Source: an uncultured Bacteroidales bacterium
GTDB lineage: Bacteria > Bacteroidota > Bacteroidia > Bacteroidales > UBA932
DNA length: 64,000 nt
Direction: 5' to 3'
NCBI GenBank assembly: GCA_949296645.1
Contig: CASFPH010000008.1
Span: 1-64,000 of the forward strand
Under the pieces are notes generated by a model, which had not been told where the DNA came from, ran no database searches, and was given only the letters and a program-made list of their open reading frames with translations. A program made the translations under genes and the position numbers. Numbering within the stretch: position 1 is the stretch's first letter; every line of letters begins with the position of its first letter. Below, one piece after another: positions 22,811-30,926 of this stretch.

Positions 22811-23391
22811 AAGTATAACACGATAAGCGCCGGTAACCCTAAAAAAATATAATCTTTTAACTGTTTTCTCAAATATTTCAAAGCATAAGACACCCTGTAT
22901 TCAACCGTTTTGACAGAAATCCCTTCCAGTCTGGCTATATCGGCATATTTGAGATCACCTCTCCGTGACAACAGGAAAGTATGTTTTATCTTTTCAGGCA
23001 TGGACTCGACAGTATCATGCACTATGTGACATATCTCTTCTGAAAATATCGAATCGAAGGACGAATGGGACAATGCATTTATATTCATCATCTCCCTGAA
23101 GGATGAAATGCTTTCCTCTCCATAATTTCTCGCACTTTTCCTTCTGTCCAGAAGATTCATGCATTTGTTCTTGCAGATAAGAAAAAGATAAGGCAGGACA
23201 GACTGTTCGAAATCAATCTTCTCACGGTTTTCCCAAAGAACGGTGAAAACCTCCTGAGCGACATTCTTCGCCTGCTCATAATCTTCAAGATAATTGTATG
23301 CAAAAGAAGATATCCTCCGAAAATTGGCCATATAGCAGTCTTCGAATTTCTTAAGATAATATTTTTCTCCCTTTTGCATAATATACGGCAA
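22804..23391 (-). CDS. ECF RNA polymerase sigma factor
   Basis: The 195 residues carry sigma region 2 (about 15-80: FAYNYLEDYEQAKNVAQEVFTVLWENR, with core-binding and -10 recognition sequence) and region 4 (about 130-185: ADIARLEGISVKTVEYRVSYALKYLRKQL helix-turn-helix). It is the Bacteroides type, encoded with FecR. It would transcribe the downstream SusC/SusD genes upon induction. It has a short hydrophobic C-terminal tail (FLGLPALIVLYLC), found in many members of this family. It starts 9 nt after folA ends, so basal expression may come from folA read-through. An internal ATG at 23379 is possible. Confidence 0.93.
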   Translation of the reverse strand: MPYIMQKGEKYYLKKFEDCYMANFRRISSFAYNYLEDYEQAKNVAQEVFTVLWENREKIDFEQSVLPYLFLICKNKCMNLLDRRKSARNYGEESISSFREMMNINALSHSSFDSIFSEEICHIVHDTVESMPEKIKHTFLLSRRGDLKYADIARLEGISVKTVEYRVSYALKYLRKQLKDYIFLGLPALIVLYLC

Positions 23392-23399
23392 AATTCAGA

Positions 23400-23879
23400 T
23401 TACTTTGAATAGACGACAAAACGGTATCTCAAACCGCTTTTCTTATCTTCATTCCACTCGCCCGCTTCCTTACGGAAATCCCTTACTATTCCGGAATAGT
23501 CGGGGAAGAAAGTATCCGCATCAAAATCCGCATCAACCTCAGTTATATAAAACCGGTCGGCAAGAGCCAGGGTCTGGGCATATATTTTACCGCCGCCCAT
23601 GATGAAGATCTCACCGTCTCCGGCTGATGCCGCTATCGCCGCCTCAACTGAAGGAAATACCTCGATCCCTTCCGCCGGCTTCATTGTCGAAGAAACGACC
23701 ATATTCCTTCTGTCAGGCAGAGGACGTCCGATCGATTCATATGTATGGCGTCCCATTATCACCGTATGCCCTCCGGTGAGTTTCTTGAAATACTTCAGGT
23801 CTTCCGAAATATGCCACAGAAGGGCATTGTCCTTTCCTATGGCAAGATTGCCGGCATGTGCGACTATTATTGACAGCAT
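23400..23879 (-). CDS. folA: Dihydrofolate reductase
   Basis: Reduces dihydrofolate to tetrahydrofolate with NADPH. I choose the ATG at 23879 (159 residues, MLSIIVAHAGNLAIGKDNALLWH), because the frame-extending ATG at 23900 adds seven residues absent from the family. Motifs are IGKDNALLWHISEDLKYFK (active-site acidic residue in helix B), TVIMGRHTYESIGRPLP (NADPH contacts) and IFIMGGGKIYAQ. It regenerates the cofactor oxidised by thymidylate synthase, whose gene lies 480 nt upstream on the same strand. The two are now separated by a sigma-gene wreck. Confidence 0.95.
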   Translation of the reverse strand: MLSIIVAHAGNLAIGKDNALLWHISEDLKYFKKLTGGHTVIMGRHTYESIGRPLPDRRNMVVSSTMKPAEGIEVFPSVEAAIAASAGDGEIFIMGGGKIYAQTLALADRFYITEVDADFDADTFFPDYSGIVRDFRKEAGEWNEDKKSGLRYRFVVYSK

Positions 23880-23959
23880 ACTAAAATTTTTAGAGAACAA
23901 AGATAAAAAAAGTTATAATACGCAAATACAATAAAGTTCAGGCATACCGGTGATTTTAT

Positions 23960-23967
23960 TACCTTTG
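23960..23967 (+). promoter_or_regulatory. -7 box upstream of the broken sigma gene
   Basis: TACCTTTG is a perfect TAnnTTTG match 17 nt before the ATG at 23985, so the fragment may still be transcribed. Confidence 0.45.
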
Positions 23968-23984
23968 CCATATATTATATTTAT

Positions 23985-24188
23985 ATGGCTTTACCCGCAA
24001 ATGAAGAAGGGGACATAAGACTGATGGAAAACGTGCGGAAAGGAAACACCGCAGCATTCTCCTTACTATATGAAAAATATTTCGACAGATTGAACAGATA
24101 TGCCTATCATATGGTAATGTCGGAGGCCTCGCTTGACATCGTCCAGGACGTTTTTACCACATTGTGGACAACACAGGTTGAAATTAAT
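23985..24188 (+). pseudogene. 5' fragment of an ECF sigma factor gene (plus strand)
   Basis: The first 68 codons encode a normal sigma region 2: ENVRKGNTAAFSLLYEKYF, NRYAYHMVMSEASLDIVQDVF and TLWTTQVEIN. After the Ile-Asn codons ATT AAT (24183-24188) the sequence abruptly becomes the reverse complement of another sigma gene, so the open frame that continues to 24443 translates antisense DNA and overlaps thyA. Regions 3-4, including the helix-turn-helix, are missing. It is almost certainly non-functional as a sigma factor, although its start and promoter look intact. Confidence 0.85.
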
Positions 24189-24347
24189 GGAGGTTCTGTT
24201 CTCCCACAACCTGTAAAATGTTTCCTGCGCCACATTATCTGCCATGTCATAATCCTTGAGATAATTGTACGCATAATACCTTACCTTATAAAGGTTGTCC
24301 TTATAAGCTTCCTCGAAAAGTTTCTCAAATGCGGCTTTATCTTTCAT
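24183..24347 (-). pseudogene. 5' fragment of a second ECF sigma factor gene (minus strand)
   Basis: From the ATG at 24347 the minus strand encodes KDKAAFEKLFEEAYKDNLY, KVRYYAYNYLKDYDMADNVAQ and ETFYRLWENRTSIN, again sigma region 2 of the Bacteroides ECF type. It breaks at exactly the same Ile-Asn codons (ATTAAT, 24188-24183) as the plus-strand fragment. Beyond the break the frame runs antisense through the other gene to 24066. It begins 13 nt after the thyA stop and so was probably once co-transcribed with thyA. Its region 4 is missing. Confidence 0.85.
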
Positions 24348-24359
24348 GGCGCACAATCA

Positions 24360-25154
24360 TCATACAGCTACTGGGGCCTTTATGGAAGGGTACGGATCAT
24401 ATCCTTCAAGGGTAAAGTCTTCATAAACGAAATCTTCTATTGAAGATACATTCCTGTTCAATTTCATTACAGGCAATCTCCGCGGTTCTCTGGAGAGCTG
24501 TTCAGCCACCTGATCGAAGTGGTTCAGATATATATGTGCGTCCCCCAGCGTATGCACGAAGTCCCCTGGTTCAAGATTGCAGACCTGGGCCACCATCATA
24601 GTCAGCAGTGCATACGAGGCTATATTGAACGGAACTCCAAGAAATACGTCAGCACTTCTCTGATACAGCTGGCACGAAAGTTTTCCATCGGCCACATAAA
24701 ACTGAAACAGCGTATGGCACGGAGGCAGGGCCATTCTGTTGACCTCTGCAACGTTCCAGGCGGAAACTATATGCCTTCTGGAATCCGGATTGTTTCTTAT
24801 CGAATCAATCACCATTGAAAGCTGGTCTATGCAGCCACCCTGATAATCAGGCCATGATCTCCACTGATGACCGTATACCGGACCGAGGTTGCCGTCGGCA
24901 TCCGCCCACTCATCCCATATCGTAACACCATGATCGTGCAGGTACTTTATATTCGTATCCCCTTTTATAAACCAGAGAAGTTCATATATGATGGACTTGA
25001 GATGGAGTTTCTTTGTAGTAAGTAGAGGAAATCCGGCAGACAGGTCGAAACGCATCTGATAGCCGAACACGCTTTTAGTGCCCGTACCCGTACGGTCACT
25101 TTTGAGTGTCCCGTTTTCCATAATATATTTCAGCAGGTCGCAGTACTGTTTCAT
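24360..25154 (-). CDS. thyA: Thymidylate synthase
   Basis: Methylates dUMP to dTMP using methylene-tetrahydrofolate. The 264 residues match the standard ThyA length. Visible are the [14 protein letters not shown]-terminus, the catalytic-Cys loop [14 protein letters not shown], the [19 protein letters not shown] segment and the dUMP-binding GDAHIYLNH. On the same strand as folA, as in many bacteria, but no longer adjacent to it. A perfect TATATTTG -7 box lies 29 nt upstream. Confidence 0.97.
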   Translation of the reverse strand: MKQYCDLLKYIMENGTLKSDRTGTGTKSVFGYQMRFDLSAGFPLLTTKKLHLKSIIYELLWFIKGDTNIKYLHDHGVTIWDEWADADGNLGPVYGHQWRSWPDYQGGCIDQLSMVIDSIRNNPDSRRHIVSAWNVAEVNRMALPPCHTLFQFYVADGKLSCQLYQRSADVFLGVPFNIASYALLTMMVAQVCNLEPGDFVHTLGDAHIYLNHFDQVAEQLSREPRRLPVMKLNRNVSSIEDFVYEDFTLEGYDPYPSIKAPVAV

Positions 25155-25182
25155 CAGAATACATTTTAATTCACAAATTTAT

Positions 25183-25190
25183 CAAATATA
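25183..25190 (-). promoter_or_regulatory. -7 box of the thyA promoter
   Basis: The minus strand reads TATATTTG, a perfect -7 match, 29 nt before the thyA ATG. Confidence 0.5.
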
Positions 25191-25221
25191 TCCCAATTAT
25201 GGCAAATTAGGATAAATTAAG

Positions 25222-25229
25222 TAACTTTG
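25222..25229 (+). promoter_or_regulatory. -7 box of the thioredoxin lipoprotein/response regulator operon
   Basis: TAACTTTG, a perfect -7 match, 24 nt before the ATG at 25253. It is divergent from the thyA promoter with about 30 nt between the boxes. Confidence 0.5.
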
Positions 25230-25252
25230 TTTGATGCTAACGAGTTTTTGAA

Positions 25253-26197
25253 ATGAAAGGGATACTTTACCTTACAATATTCCAGATAATCATTCTGTCC
25301 GCATGTTCATGCAGCAACAGGGACGGCAAAACAAGACCGTTTCCATACATGAGCCCGCCGGCAATGATAAATTCGGAAGAATCCGCGGCGGAATACATGT
25401 CCGACAATTTCTGGAACGGATTCTTCGATACGACCGCCATATGGAAAAGCGACTCGGCCACTGTTGCCGGAGTCTCGAAAAAGGAACTCAACGAAGCCTT
25501 TTCCAGCTACGTAAGACTGGTATTCCCTCTCGGGCAGAAGGGAATGACAAAAGCAAACGACAGAATGCTGGAACAGCTGTTCGCATACGTAAGGCACAGC
25601 GGAGACTCATCCGTACTGCCTGTTTTTGCCGACATACTTGAAGCGTTTTTCTATGATCCGAATTCATTCCTCAGAAATGACGAGATAATAATTCCGGCCT
25701 ACAGATCTATATTGGAAAGCGGAATGGCAGATGAAAACCTTTATGCATCATGTTCATGGATATTGTCCCGTGCCATGCTGAACAGAGTCGGGGAAACGGC
25801 ATCGGATTTCGTTTTCACTGATTCAGAAGGCAATGAATCGTCCCTGTCTTCGATAAATTCTGAATACTTACTGTTGTTTTTCAACAATCCGGGATGCAAT
25901 GCATGCGCCATTATCATTGATTTTATCAAAAACTCCATGGTGCTCGAAGGTGCCGCAAAAGAGAAAGACCTAACTGTTCTGGCGCTGTACATAGATGAAA
26001 ACGTGGAAGAATGGATGGAATACGCAAAAGGACTTCCGGAAAAATGGATCAAAGCATACGATCCTACATTTTCACTGAAGGAAGGCATATATGATCTGAA
26101 AGCCATCCCTACAATATACCTGCTTGACAATGAAAAAACCGTTATTCTCAAGGATGCTGACATAAGAGCCGTGGAGGCATGGTTTCAAAACAGATGA
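25253..26197 (+). CDS. DUF5106-type lipoprotein with thioredoxin-like domain
   Basis: The lipobox LSAC (Cys18) predicts an envelope lipoprotein. Residues about 40-175 form a helical domain like DUF5106, followed by a TlpA/AhpC-like thioredoxin fold (about 180-314) with the active-site pair Cys215-Asn-Ala-Cys218 in NNPGCNACAI and a cis-Pro in AIPTIYLLD. Such proteins are frequent in Bacteroidales and are thought to act in periplasmic thiol chemistry. Its stop codon overlaps the start of a sigma-54-type response regulator (ATGA), which suggests co-expression. Confidence 0.8.
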   Translation: MKGILYLTIFQIIILSACSCSNRDGKTRPFPYMSPPAMINSEESAAEYMSDNFWNGFFDTTAIWKSDSATVAGVSKKELNEAFSSYVRLVFPLGQKGMTKANDRMLEQLFAYVRHSGDSSVLPVFADILEAFFYDPNSFLRNDEIIIPAYRSILESGMADENLYASCSWILSRAMLNRVGETASDFVFTDSEGNESSLSSINSEYLLLFFNNPGCNACAIIIDFIKNSMVLEGAAKEKDLTVLALYIDENVEEWMEYAKGLPEKWIKAYDPTFSLKEGIYDLKAIPTIYLLDNEKTVILKDADIRAVEAWFQNR

Positions 26198-27579
26198 ATA
26201 TGAAAAGGATTCTCATAGTAGAAGATGACAGCGCATTCATGGTCATGCTTGAGGCATGGCTTCGCAAGAAAGGGTTTGATACGGAAACGTCCATGACAGT
26301 TGCCGAAGCAAAGGCAAAACTCAGGAACAGTGAATTTTCCATAGTATTGACTGACATGAGACTTCCGGATGAGGACGGAATTTCACTTCTCGAATGGATA
26401 AACGGAAATGTTCCGGAGACACCTGTCATCATAATGACAGGTTATGCAGATATACAGAATGCCGTAAAATGCATGAAAATGGGTGCCTCAGACTACATTA
26501 CCAAGCCTGTCGACCCCGAGAGCCTGCTTGAAAAAATAATGGAAACCGGGAAGGAAAAACCCGGAAAACCGGAGAGAAAACAACGAACCGAACCGTCAGA
26601 ACCCGGTAACACGGACTATATTGAAGGCAGAAGTAAGGCATCAGAACGGCTTTACAAGATGATCAGACTGGTTTCTCCCACTAATATCTCAGTACTTATA
26701 AGAGGTGCAAGCGGTACAGGTAAGGAACATGTCGCCAAACTTATCCATAGAGAAAGCAGCCGCAAAGACAAGCCTTTCGTTGCTGTCGACTGCGGAGCCA
26801 TCCCAAAGGACCTTGCAGGATCGGAATTCTTCGGACATAAGAAAGGCTCTTTTACAGGAGCCATAAACGACAAGAAAGGTGCGTTTCTTGAAGCGGACGG
26901 AGGAACTCTGTTCCTTGACGAAGTGGGGAACCTGAGTTACGACGTACAGGTACAGCTTCTAAGGGCAATTCAGGAGCGGAAAATAAAGCCGATTGGTACA
27001 AACACAGAAATCGACGTAGACATACGCCTAATAGCTGCCACCAACGAAAATCTTGAAGACGCCATAAGGAAGGGCGATTTCAGGGAAGACCTTTACCACA
27101 GGCTGAACGGATTCACTCTCGATGTACCGGAGCTTAAAGACCAGAAAGAAGATATCATGTCATATGCAAGATTCTTTCTCAAGAAGGCCAACAGGGAACT
27201 CGGTAAGGAGGTAAAGGATTTCGACACCGCTGCGGAACAGGCAATAATCGGATACGGATGGCCTGGAAACATCAGGGAGCTGCAGAATACCGTCCTCCGT
27301 TCAACACTCCTTGCTTCCGGCGACTACATCGGCATGGAAGAACTTCCCGACGAGATAACCGGGCATTCAGGCGAACAGGGCAATCAGGCGAAAATCGGAA
27401 TTCAGGTCCGTCACGAAAACGATGAGGAAACGTACAGACTGAAGAACCGAGATGAAGAAAAAAATGCCATAGCGAGAGCACTTGAATCTGCCGAAGGAAA
27501 CAAATCAAAAGCCGCAAAGCTGCTCGGTATAGACAGAAAAACCCTCTATAACAAACTGAAGCTTTACGACATGGAATAA
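26194..27579 (+). CDS. Sigma-54-dependent response regulator, NtrC family
   Basis: I start at 26194 because this ATG overlaps the upstream stop (ATGA); the frame opens 15 nt earlier. It has a receiver domain (about 4-115) with the acidic pair in VEDD and phospho-acceptor Asp54 in VLTDMRL, then an AAA+ domain (about 142-375) with Walker A GASGTGKE (171-178), the sigma-54 contact loop GSFTGA (218-223) and Walker B GTLFLDEVG. A Fis-type helix-turn-helix lies at the C-terminus (NKSKAAKLLGIDRKTLYNKL). The contact loop is complete, so it should activate sigma-54 RNA polymerase. No histidine kinase gene is nearby. Confidence 0.93.
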   Translation: MNMKRILIVEDDSAFMVMLEAWLRKKGFDTETSMTVAEAKAKLRNSEFSIVLTDMRLPDEDGISLLEWINGNVPETPVIIMTGYADIQNAVKCMKMGASDYITKPVDPESLLEKIMETGKEKPGKPERKQRTEPSEPGNTDYIEGRSKASERLYKMIRLVSPTNISVLIRGASGTGKEHVAKLIHRESSRKDKPFVAVDCGAIPKDLAGSEFFGHKKGSFTGAINDKKGAFLEADGGTLFLDEVGNLSYDVQVQLLRAIQERKIKPIGTNTEIDVDIRLIAATNENLEDAIRKGDFREDLYHRLNGFTLDVPELKDQKEDIMSYARFFLKKANRELGKEVKDFDTAAEQAIIGYGWPGNIRELQNTVLRSTLLASGDYIGMEELPDEITGHSGEQGNQAKIGIQVRHENDEETYRLKNRDEEKNAIARALESAEGNKSKAAKLLGIDRKTLYNKLKLYDME

Positions 27580-27618
27580 GACAAATGCTTACGGCAAGTT
27601 GCCGCAAGTTGCCGCAAT

Positions 27619-28722
27619 CTAAACGTTGAAAAGGAAATGCATTATGTCACCGTCCTCTACGACATATTCCTTCCCTTCTGTGGCAAGTTTTCCGGCTGCA
27701 CGGCATGCAGCTTCCGAACCGAGCTTCACGAAATCGTCATATTTTATGACTTCAGCACGTATGAACCCTTTTTCAAAATCCGAATGTATCACTCCGGCAG
27801 CCCTCGGCGCCTTATCCCCCTTGTTTATCGTCCATGCCTTAACTTCCTGAGGACCGCATGTAAAATAAGTCTGCAGATCAAGAAGACTGTATGCCGACTG
27901 TATGAGACGTACGACACCAGATTTTTCAAGACCTATTTCCTGAAGGAACATTTCCCTTTCCTCATAGCTTTCAAGTTCAGCAATCTCGGATTCTATTTTC
28001 GCAGCAAGCACGAGAATCTCAGCATCTTCATCCTTGACAGCCTCCCTTACCATCTCAACGTATCTGTTACCGTCCTTAGCAGAACTCTCGTCCACATTGC
28101 ACAGATAGAGCACAGGCTTGTCGGTAAGCAGATAAAGTTCGTCAGCCAGTTTGCGCTCTTCAGCGTTATCGAAAACAACCGTTCTGGCTGACCTGCCCTG
28201 AAGCAGTGCATCACGGAACTTTTCAAGTACCTCGCAAAGCTTCTTTGCCTGTTTGTCACCTCCGGTCTGAGCCTGTTTCCTGACTTTTCCAAGTCTGTTT
28301 TCCACAGTCTCCAGATCCTTGAGCTGCAATTCAGTGTCTATTATCTCCTTGTCCCTTACAGGATTCACTGAACCGTCCACATGTACGATATTGTCATCGT
28401 CGAAGCACCTCAGCACATGTATTATGGCATCGGTTTCCCTGATATTCGCAAGAAACTGGTTTCCAAGACCCTCCCCTTTGCTTGCCCCCTTGACAAGACC
28501 TGCAATATCGACAATTTCCACAGTCGCTGGAACCACTCTCTGCGGTTTCACAAGTTTCTCCAGGACATAAAGTCTGTCATCCGGGACGACGGTGGAGCCT
28601 ACGTTCGGCTCTATCGTACAAAAAGGGAAATTTGCGGACTGCGCCTTTCCTGAGCTTATGCAATTAAACAAAGTGGATTTTCCTACATTCGGAAGTCCAA
28701 CTATACCACACTTCAATGACAT
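27619..28722 (-). CDS. ychF: YchF/OLA1-family ribosome-associated ATPase
   Basis: The 367-residue P-loop NTPase of the Obg-like group has G1 GLPNVGKS (9-16), the switch segment with FPFCTIEPNVG, G3 DIAGLVKGASKGEGLGNQFL, a coiled-coil insertion (about 130-200) and a C-terminal TGS domain (TYFTCGPQEVKAWTINKGDKAPRAAG, about 280-365). YchF prefers ATP because its G4 motif is altered (NVDE here rather than NKxD). It binds ribosomes and is linked to redox stress. The order is divergent from the EEP-family gene, with a perfect TATCTTTG box upstream. Confidence 0.96.
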   Translation of the reverse strand: MSLKCGIVGLPNVGKSTLFNCISSGKAQSANFPFCTIEPNVGSTVVPDDRLYVLEKLVKPQRVVPATVEIVDIAGLVKGASKGEGLGNQFLANIRETDAIIHVLRCFDDDNIVHVDGSVNPVRDKEIIDTELQLKDLETVENRLGKVRKQAQTGGDKQAKKLCEVLEKFRDALLQGRSARTVVFDNAEERKLADELYLLTDKPVLYLCNVDESSAKDGNRYVEMVREAVKDEDAEILVLAAKIESEIAELESYEEREMFLQEIGLEKSGVVRLIQSAYSLLDLQTYFTCGPQEVKAWTINKGDKAPRAAGVIHSDFEKGFIRAEVIKYDDFVKLGSEAACRAAGKLATEGKEYVVEDGDIMHFLFNV

Positions 28723-28764
28723 ACCGGTTTATTTTTTTCTTTTGATTCTTGAATAAAACGGATG

Positions 28765-28772
28765 CAAAGATA
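28765..28772 (-). promoter_or_regulatory. -7 box of the ychF promoter
   Basis: The minus strand reads TATCTTTG, a perfect -7 match, 43 nt before the ychF ATG. Confidence 0.5.
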
Positions 28773-28784
28773 ATCAAAAGTTAT

Positions 28785-28792
28785 TATCTTTA
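28785..28792 (+). promoter_or_regulatory. -7 box of the EEP-family hydrolase promoter
   Basis: TATCTTTA, one mismatch from TAnnTTTG. It overlaps the first in-frame ATG (28792), so translation should begin further downstream. Confidence 0.4.
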
Positions 28793-28815
28793 TGTTTATG
28801 ATGTGGAGGGATGAC

Positions 28816-29844
28816 ATGAAGGGAAAAGCCAGGTACATAGAAGAACTTGCAGGTGCAGCCGCAACGGTTGCTGCAATTCTGGTCTTCTTCAATACAGTCT
28901 ATGCACAACGGAATCAGGACACACGCCGCATCACAGTTGCATTCTGGAATCTCGAAAATTTCTTCGACCCGTTCCGGGATTCTCTCGCAAAGGACGAGGA
29001 ATTCACATCGGGAAGCATACGCCGCTGGACATGGAAAAGATTCACCGACAAGGCCGAAGATTTAGCCAAAAGCATAATAAGCATGAAAGGCCGCTTGGGG
29101 GAATTCCCTGTAATCGTCGGAATGTGCGAAGTCGAAAACGGACTGGTCCTCAATCATCTTGTAAACAAGACATTGCTCAAATACACGGGATACGGCTATA
29201 TCCACCATGATTCACCGGACGAAAGGGGTATTGACGCCGCCCTGATATATCGCAGGAGCATATTTAAAATAACGGAACACAAGGCGGTGTCTGTCAATAC
29301 CGGCAACGGAAGAAAAACAAGGGATATCCTGTATGTAAAGGGATGCATAGGGAAGGATACTCTCCACATTCTGGTAAACCACTGGCCGTCACGTCTGGGA
29401 AACAACTCCGAATCCTTGGCCAGAAGAAGGGAAGCCGCGGAAACACTGCTTTCCATATGCGATTCGATCACACGCACGTGCAGGGGAAGCAGAATAATTG
29501 CAATGGGAGATTTCAACGACACTTTCGGTTCGGAAGCAGTTTCCCTATTGTCCCGCATGTTCATTTTTCCTGAAATATCGGTTGCAGGTACGCTCGAAAC
29601 AGAAAAACTTGTAAAAGGCAGCTATAAATACAAAGACAGATGGGAAACCATAGATCTGATAATGTCATCGGGGAATATTCATCCCGAACACGGTGAATTT
29701 ATGGTATTCGCACCGGAACACCTCCTTGAAAAAGACAGGAAATATCTGGGATACAAACCGTTCAGAACATATATCGGGCCACGCTACAACGGGGGCTGCA
29801 GCGACCATCTTCCAGTGCTCTGCATATTCAATCTTTCTGATTGA
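28816..29844 (+). CDS. Secreted endonuclease/exonuclease/phosphatase-family protein
   Basis: I choose the ATG at 28816, preceded by GGAGG six nt upstream and lying downstream of the likely transcription start. It gives a signal sequence ending about NTVYAQ. The 342 residues carry EEP-fold (DNase I-like) motifs: VAFWNLENFFDP (metal Asn/Glu), VNHWPSR (catalytic His), MGDFNDT and the C-terminal SDHLPV. The family hydrolyses phosphodiesters in nucleic acids or phosphoinositides, and a secreted bacterial member could be an extracellular nuclease. Its 3' end overlaps the convergent CDF transporter by 17 nt. Confidence 0.85.
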   Translation: MKGKARYIEELAGAAATVAAILVFFNTVYAQRNQDTRRITVAFWNLENFFDPFRDSLAKDEEFTSGSIRRWTWKRFTDKAEDLAKSIISMKGRLGEFPVIVGMCEVENGLVLNHLVNKTLLKYTGYGYIHHDSPDERGIDAALIYRRSIFKITEHKAVSVNTGNGRKTRDILYVKGCIGKDTLHILVNHWPSRLGNNSESLARRREAAETLLSICDSITRTCRGSRIIAMGDFNDTFGSEAVSLLSRMFIFPEISVAGTLETEKLVKGSYKYKDRWETIDLIMSSGNIHPEHGEFMVFAPEHLLEKDRKYLGYKPFRTYIGPRYNGGCSDHLPVLCIFNLSD

Positions 29845-30757
29845 TTCCGAAAACCTCTTCCTGGTGAACATCGCCCTTCGGCTCGACATGAACTACAATA
29901 TCGAAAACGTCAGGAACCTTCTCCCTTATCATTTTCTCCACTTCTAAAGAAATACCGTGGGCATCCCTGACGGACATGTTGCCGTCCACTTCCACATCCA
30001 GGTCTATCATGTACTTTCCTCCTATGGTTCTGGATCTCACCCTGTGCGGGTTATATGCGCCTTCAACATTCGCAACTGCATCGAAGATCTGCTGGTAGAC
30101 TGAAACATCCCTGACTCCGTCCATAAGTTCTATATTGGACTCCATAAATATACCGACGGCAGAACGGAGAATGAACAGGCTGACGATTATCGCAGAAACA
30201 GCGTCAAGCATGGGCATGTCCAGGACAAATGTAAAAACCAGTCCGGCAAGCACACTGACGGATATTATCACATCGTTCCTCATGTTTATACCATTGGCGA
30301 TAAGCATGGATGAACTGTACTTTTTACCTGCTGAAGTCTGGTAAAACGAAAGAAGCAATTTGCCCGCTATCGAAAATACGGTAACATAAATCGCAGTCAT
30401 GTCAGGCATTGTCTTTTCAGACGGATTGAACAGGCTGCCCACGGAAGAAACAAGCATCTGAGCCCCGGCAAAGAATATTATGAACGAAAGCATTTTCGTA
30501 GCGATGCTTTCTGCCTTGGAATAACCGAATACATATCTCCTGTCGGGAGGACGGTTTATGATCTTTGCCGTAAAAACCATTACTATGGATATAGCGACAT
30601 CGGAAGCGGAATCCACCCCGTCCCCGAGCACTGCTATACTCCCGCTCAGGAAACCAACCACAATCTTCAGGACTGAAAGAAGTGCGTTGCCGGCAATGCT
30701 TACATAAGATGCCCTCAAAATAGCCCTGGAACTTTCAGCATCTCTCATAGGACACAA
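29828..30757 (-). CDS. Cation diffusion facilitator (CDF) metal efflux transporter
   Basis: The 309 residues have six transmembrane helices (about 15-215) and a C-terminal cytoplasmic domain with the VHVEP motif near residue 293. The transport-site residues in helix 2 are Asp49 and Asp53 (GVDSASD), and in helix 5 Asn158 and Asp162 (GINMRND). Zinc exporters normally have His-x3-Asp at one or both sites; the all-acidic/Asn set seen here resembles Mn2+ or Fe2+ carriers. The substrate is therefore inferred, with Mn2+ favoured. tRNA-Gln is encoded just upstream. Confidence 0.88.
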   Translation of the reverse strand: MCPMRDAESSRAILRASYVSIAGNALLSVLKIVVGFLSGSIAVLGDGVDSASDVAISIVMVFTAKIINRPPDRRYVFGYSKAESIATKMLSFIIFFAGAQMLVSSVGSLFNPSEKTMPDMTAIYVTVFSIAGKLLLSFYQTSAGKKYSSSMLIANGINMRNDVIISVSVLAGLVFTFVLDMPMLDAVSAIIVSLFILRSAVGIFMESNIELMDGVRDVSVYQQIFDAVANVEGAYNPHRVRSRTIGGKYMIDLDVEVDGNMSVRDAHGISLEVEKMIREKVPDVFDIVVHVEPKGDVHQEEVFGINQKD

Positions 30758-30776
30758 TCATTTTAAATAAAAATAA

Positions 30777-30799
30777 GCCGGTCACGCCTGATGACCGAC
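30777..30799 (-). terminator. Terminator of tRNA-Gln
   Basis: CGGTCA (30779-30784) pairs with TGACCG (30792-30797). On the minus strand the hairpin directly follows the tRNA and is followed by a T-rich run. Confidence 0.75.
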
Positions 30800-30803
30800 T
30801 CCG

Positions 30804-30874
30804 TTGACCTACCAGGATTCGAACCTGGACAGACAGAACCAAAATCTGTAGTGCTACCATTACACCATAGGTCA
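30804..30874 (-). tRNA. tRNA-Gln (UUG anticodon)
   Basis: A 71-nt cloverleaf: the seven-base acceptor stem TGACCTA/TAGGTCA pairs perfectly, with discriminator A at 30804. The anticodon arm ACAGA-TTTTGGT-TCTGT gives anticodon TTG, and the T arm contains GGTTCGAATCC. The 3' CCA is not encoded. Confidence 0.95.
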
Positions 30875-30926
30875 GTCAATTTGGGGTGCAAATATATGTA
30901 AATATTCCCTATATCCAAATTTTTTG

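Noticed and set aside
24189-24443. Extension of the plus-strand sigma fragment to a 152-residue frame
   Set aside because: After the Ile-Asn codons the frame reads antisense through the other sigma gene and into thyA; the text is hydrophobic without motifs.
27595-27617. Tandem 10-bp repeat CAAGTTGCCG between the response regulator and ychF
   Set aside because: Only two full copies and a partial one; it may be a weak terminator but its palindromic centre leaves too small a loop to be sure.
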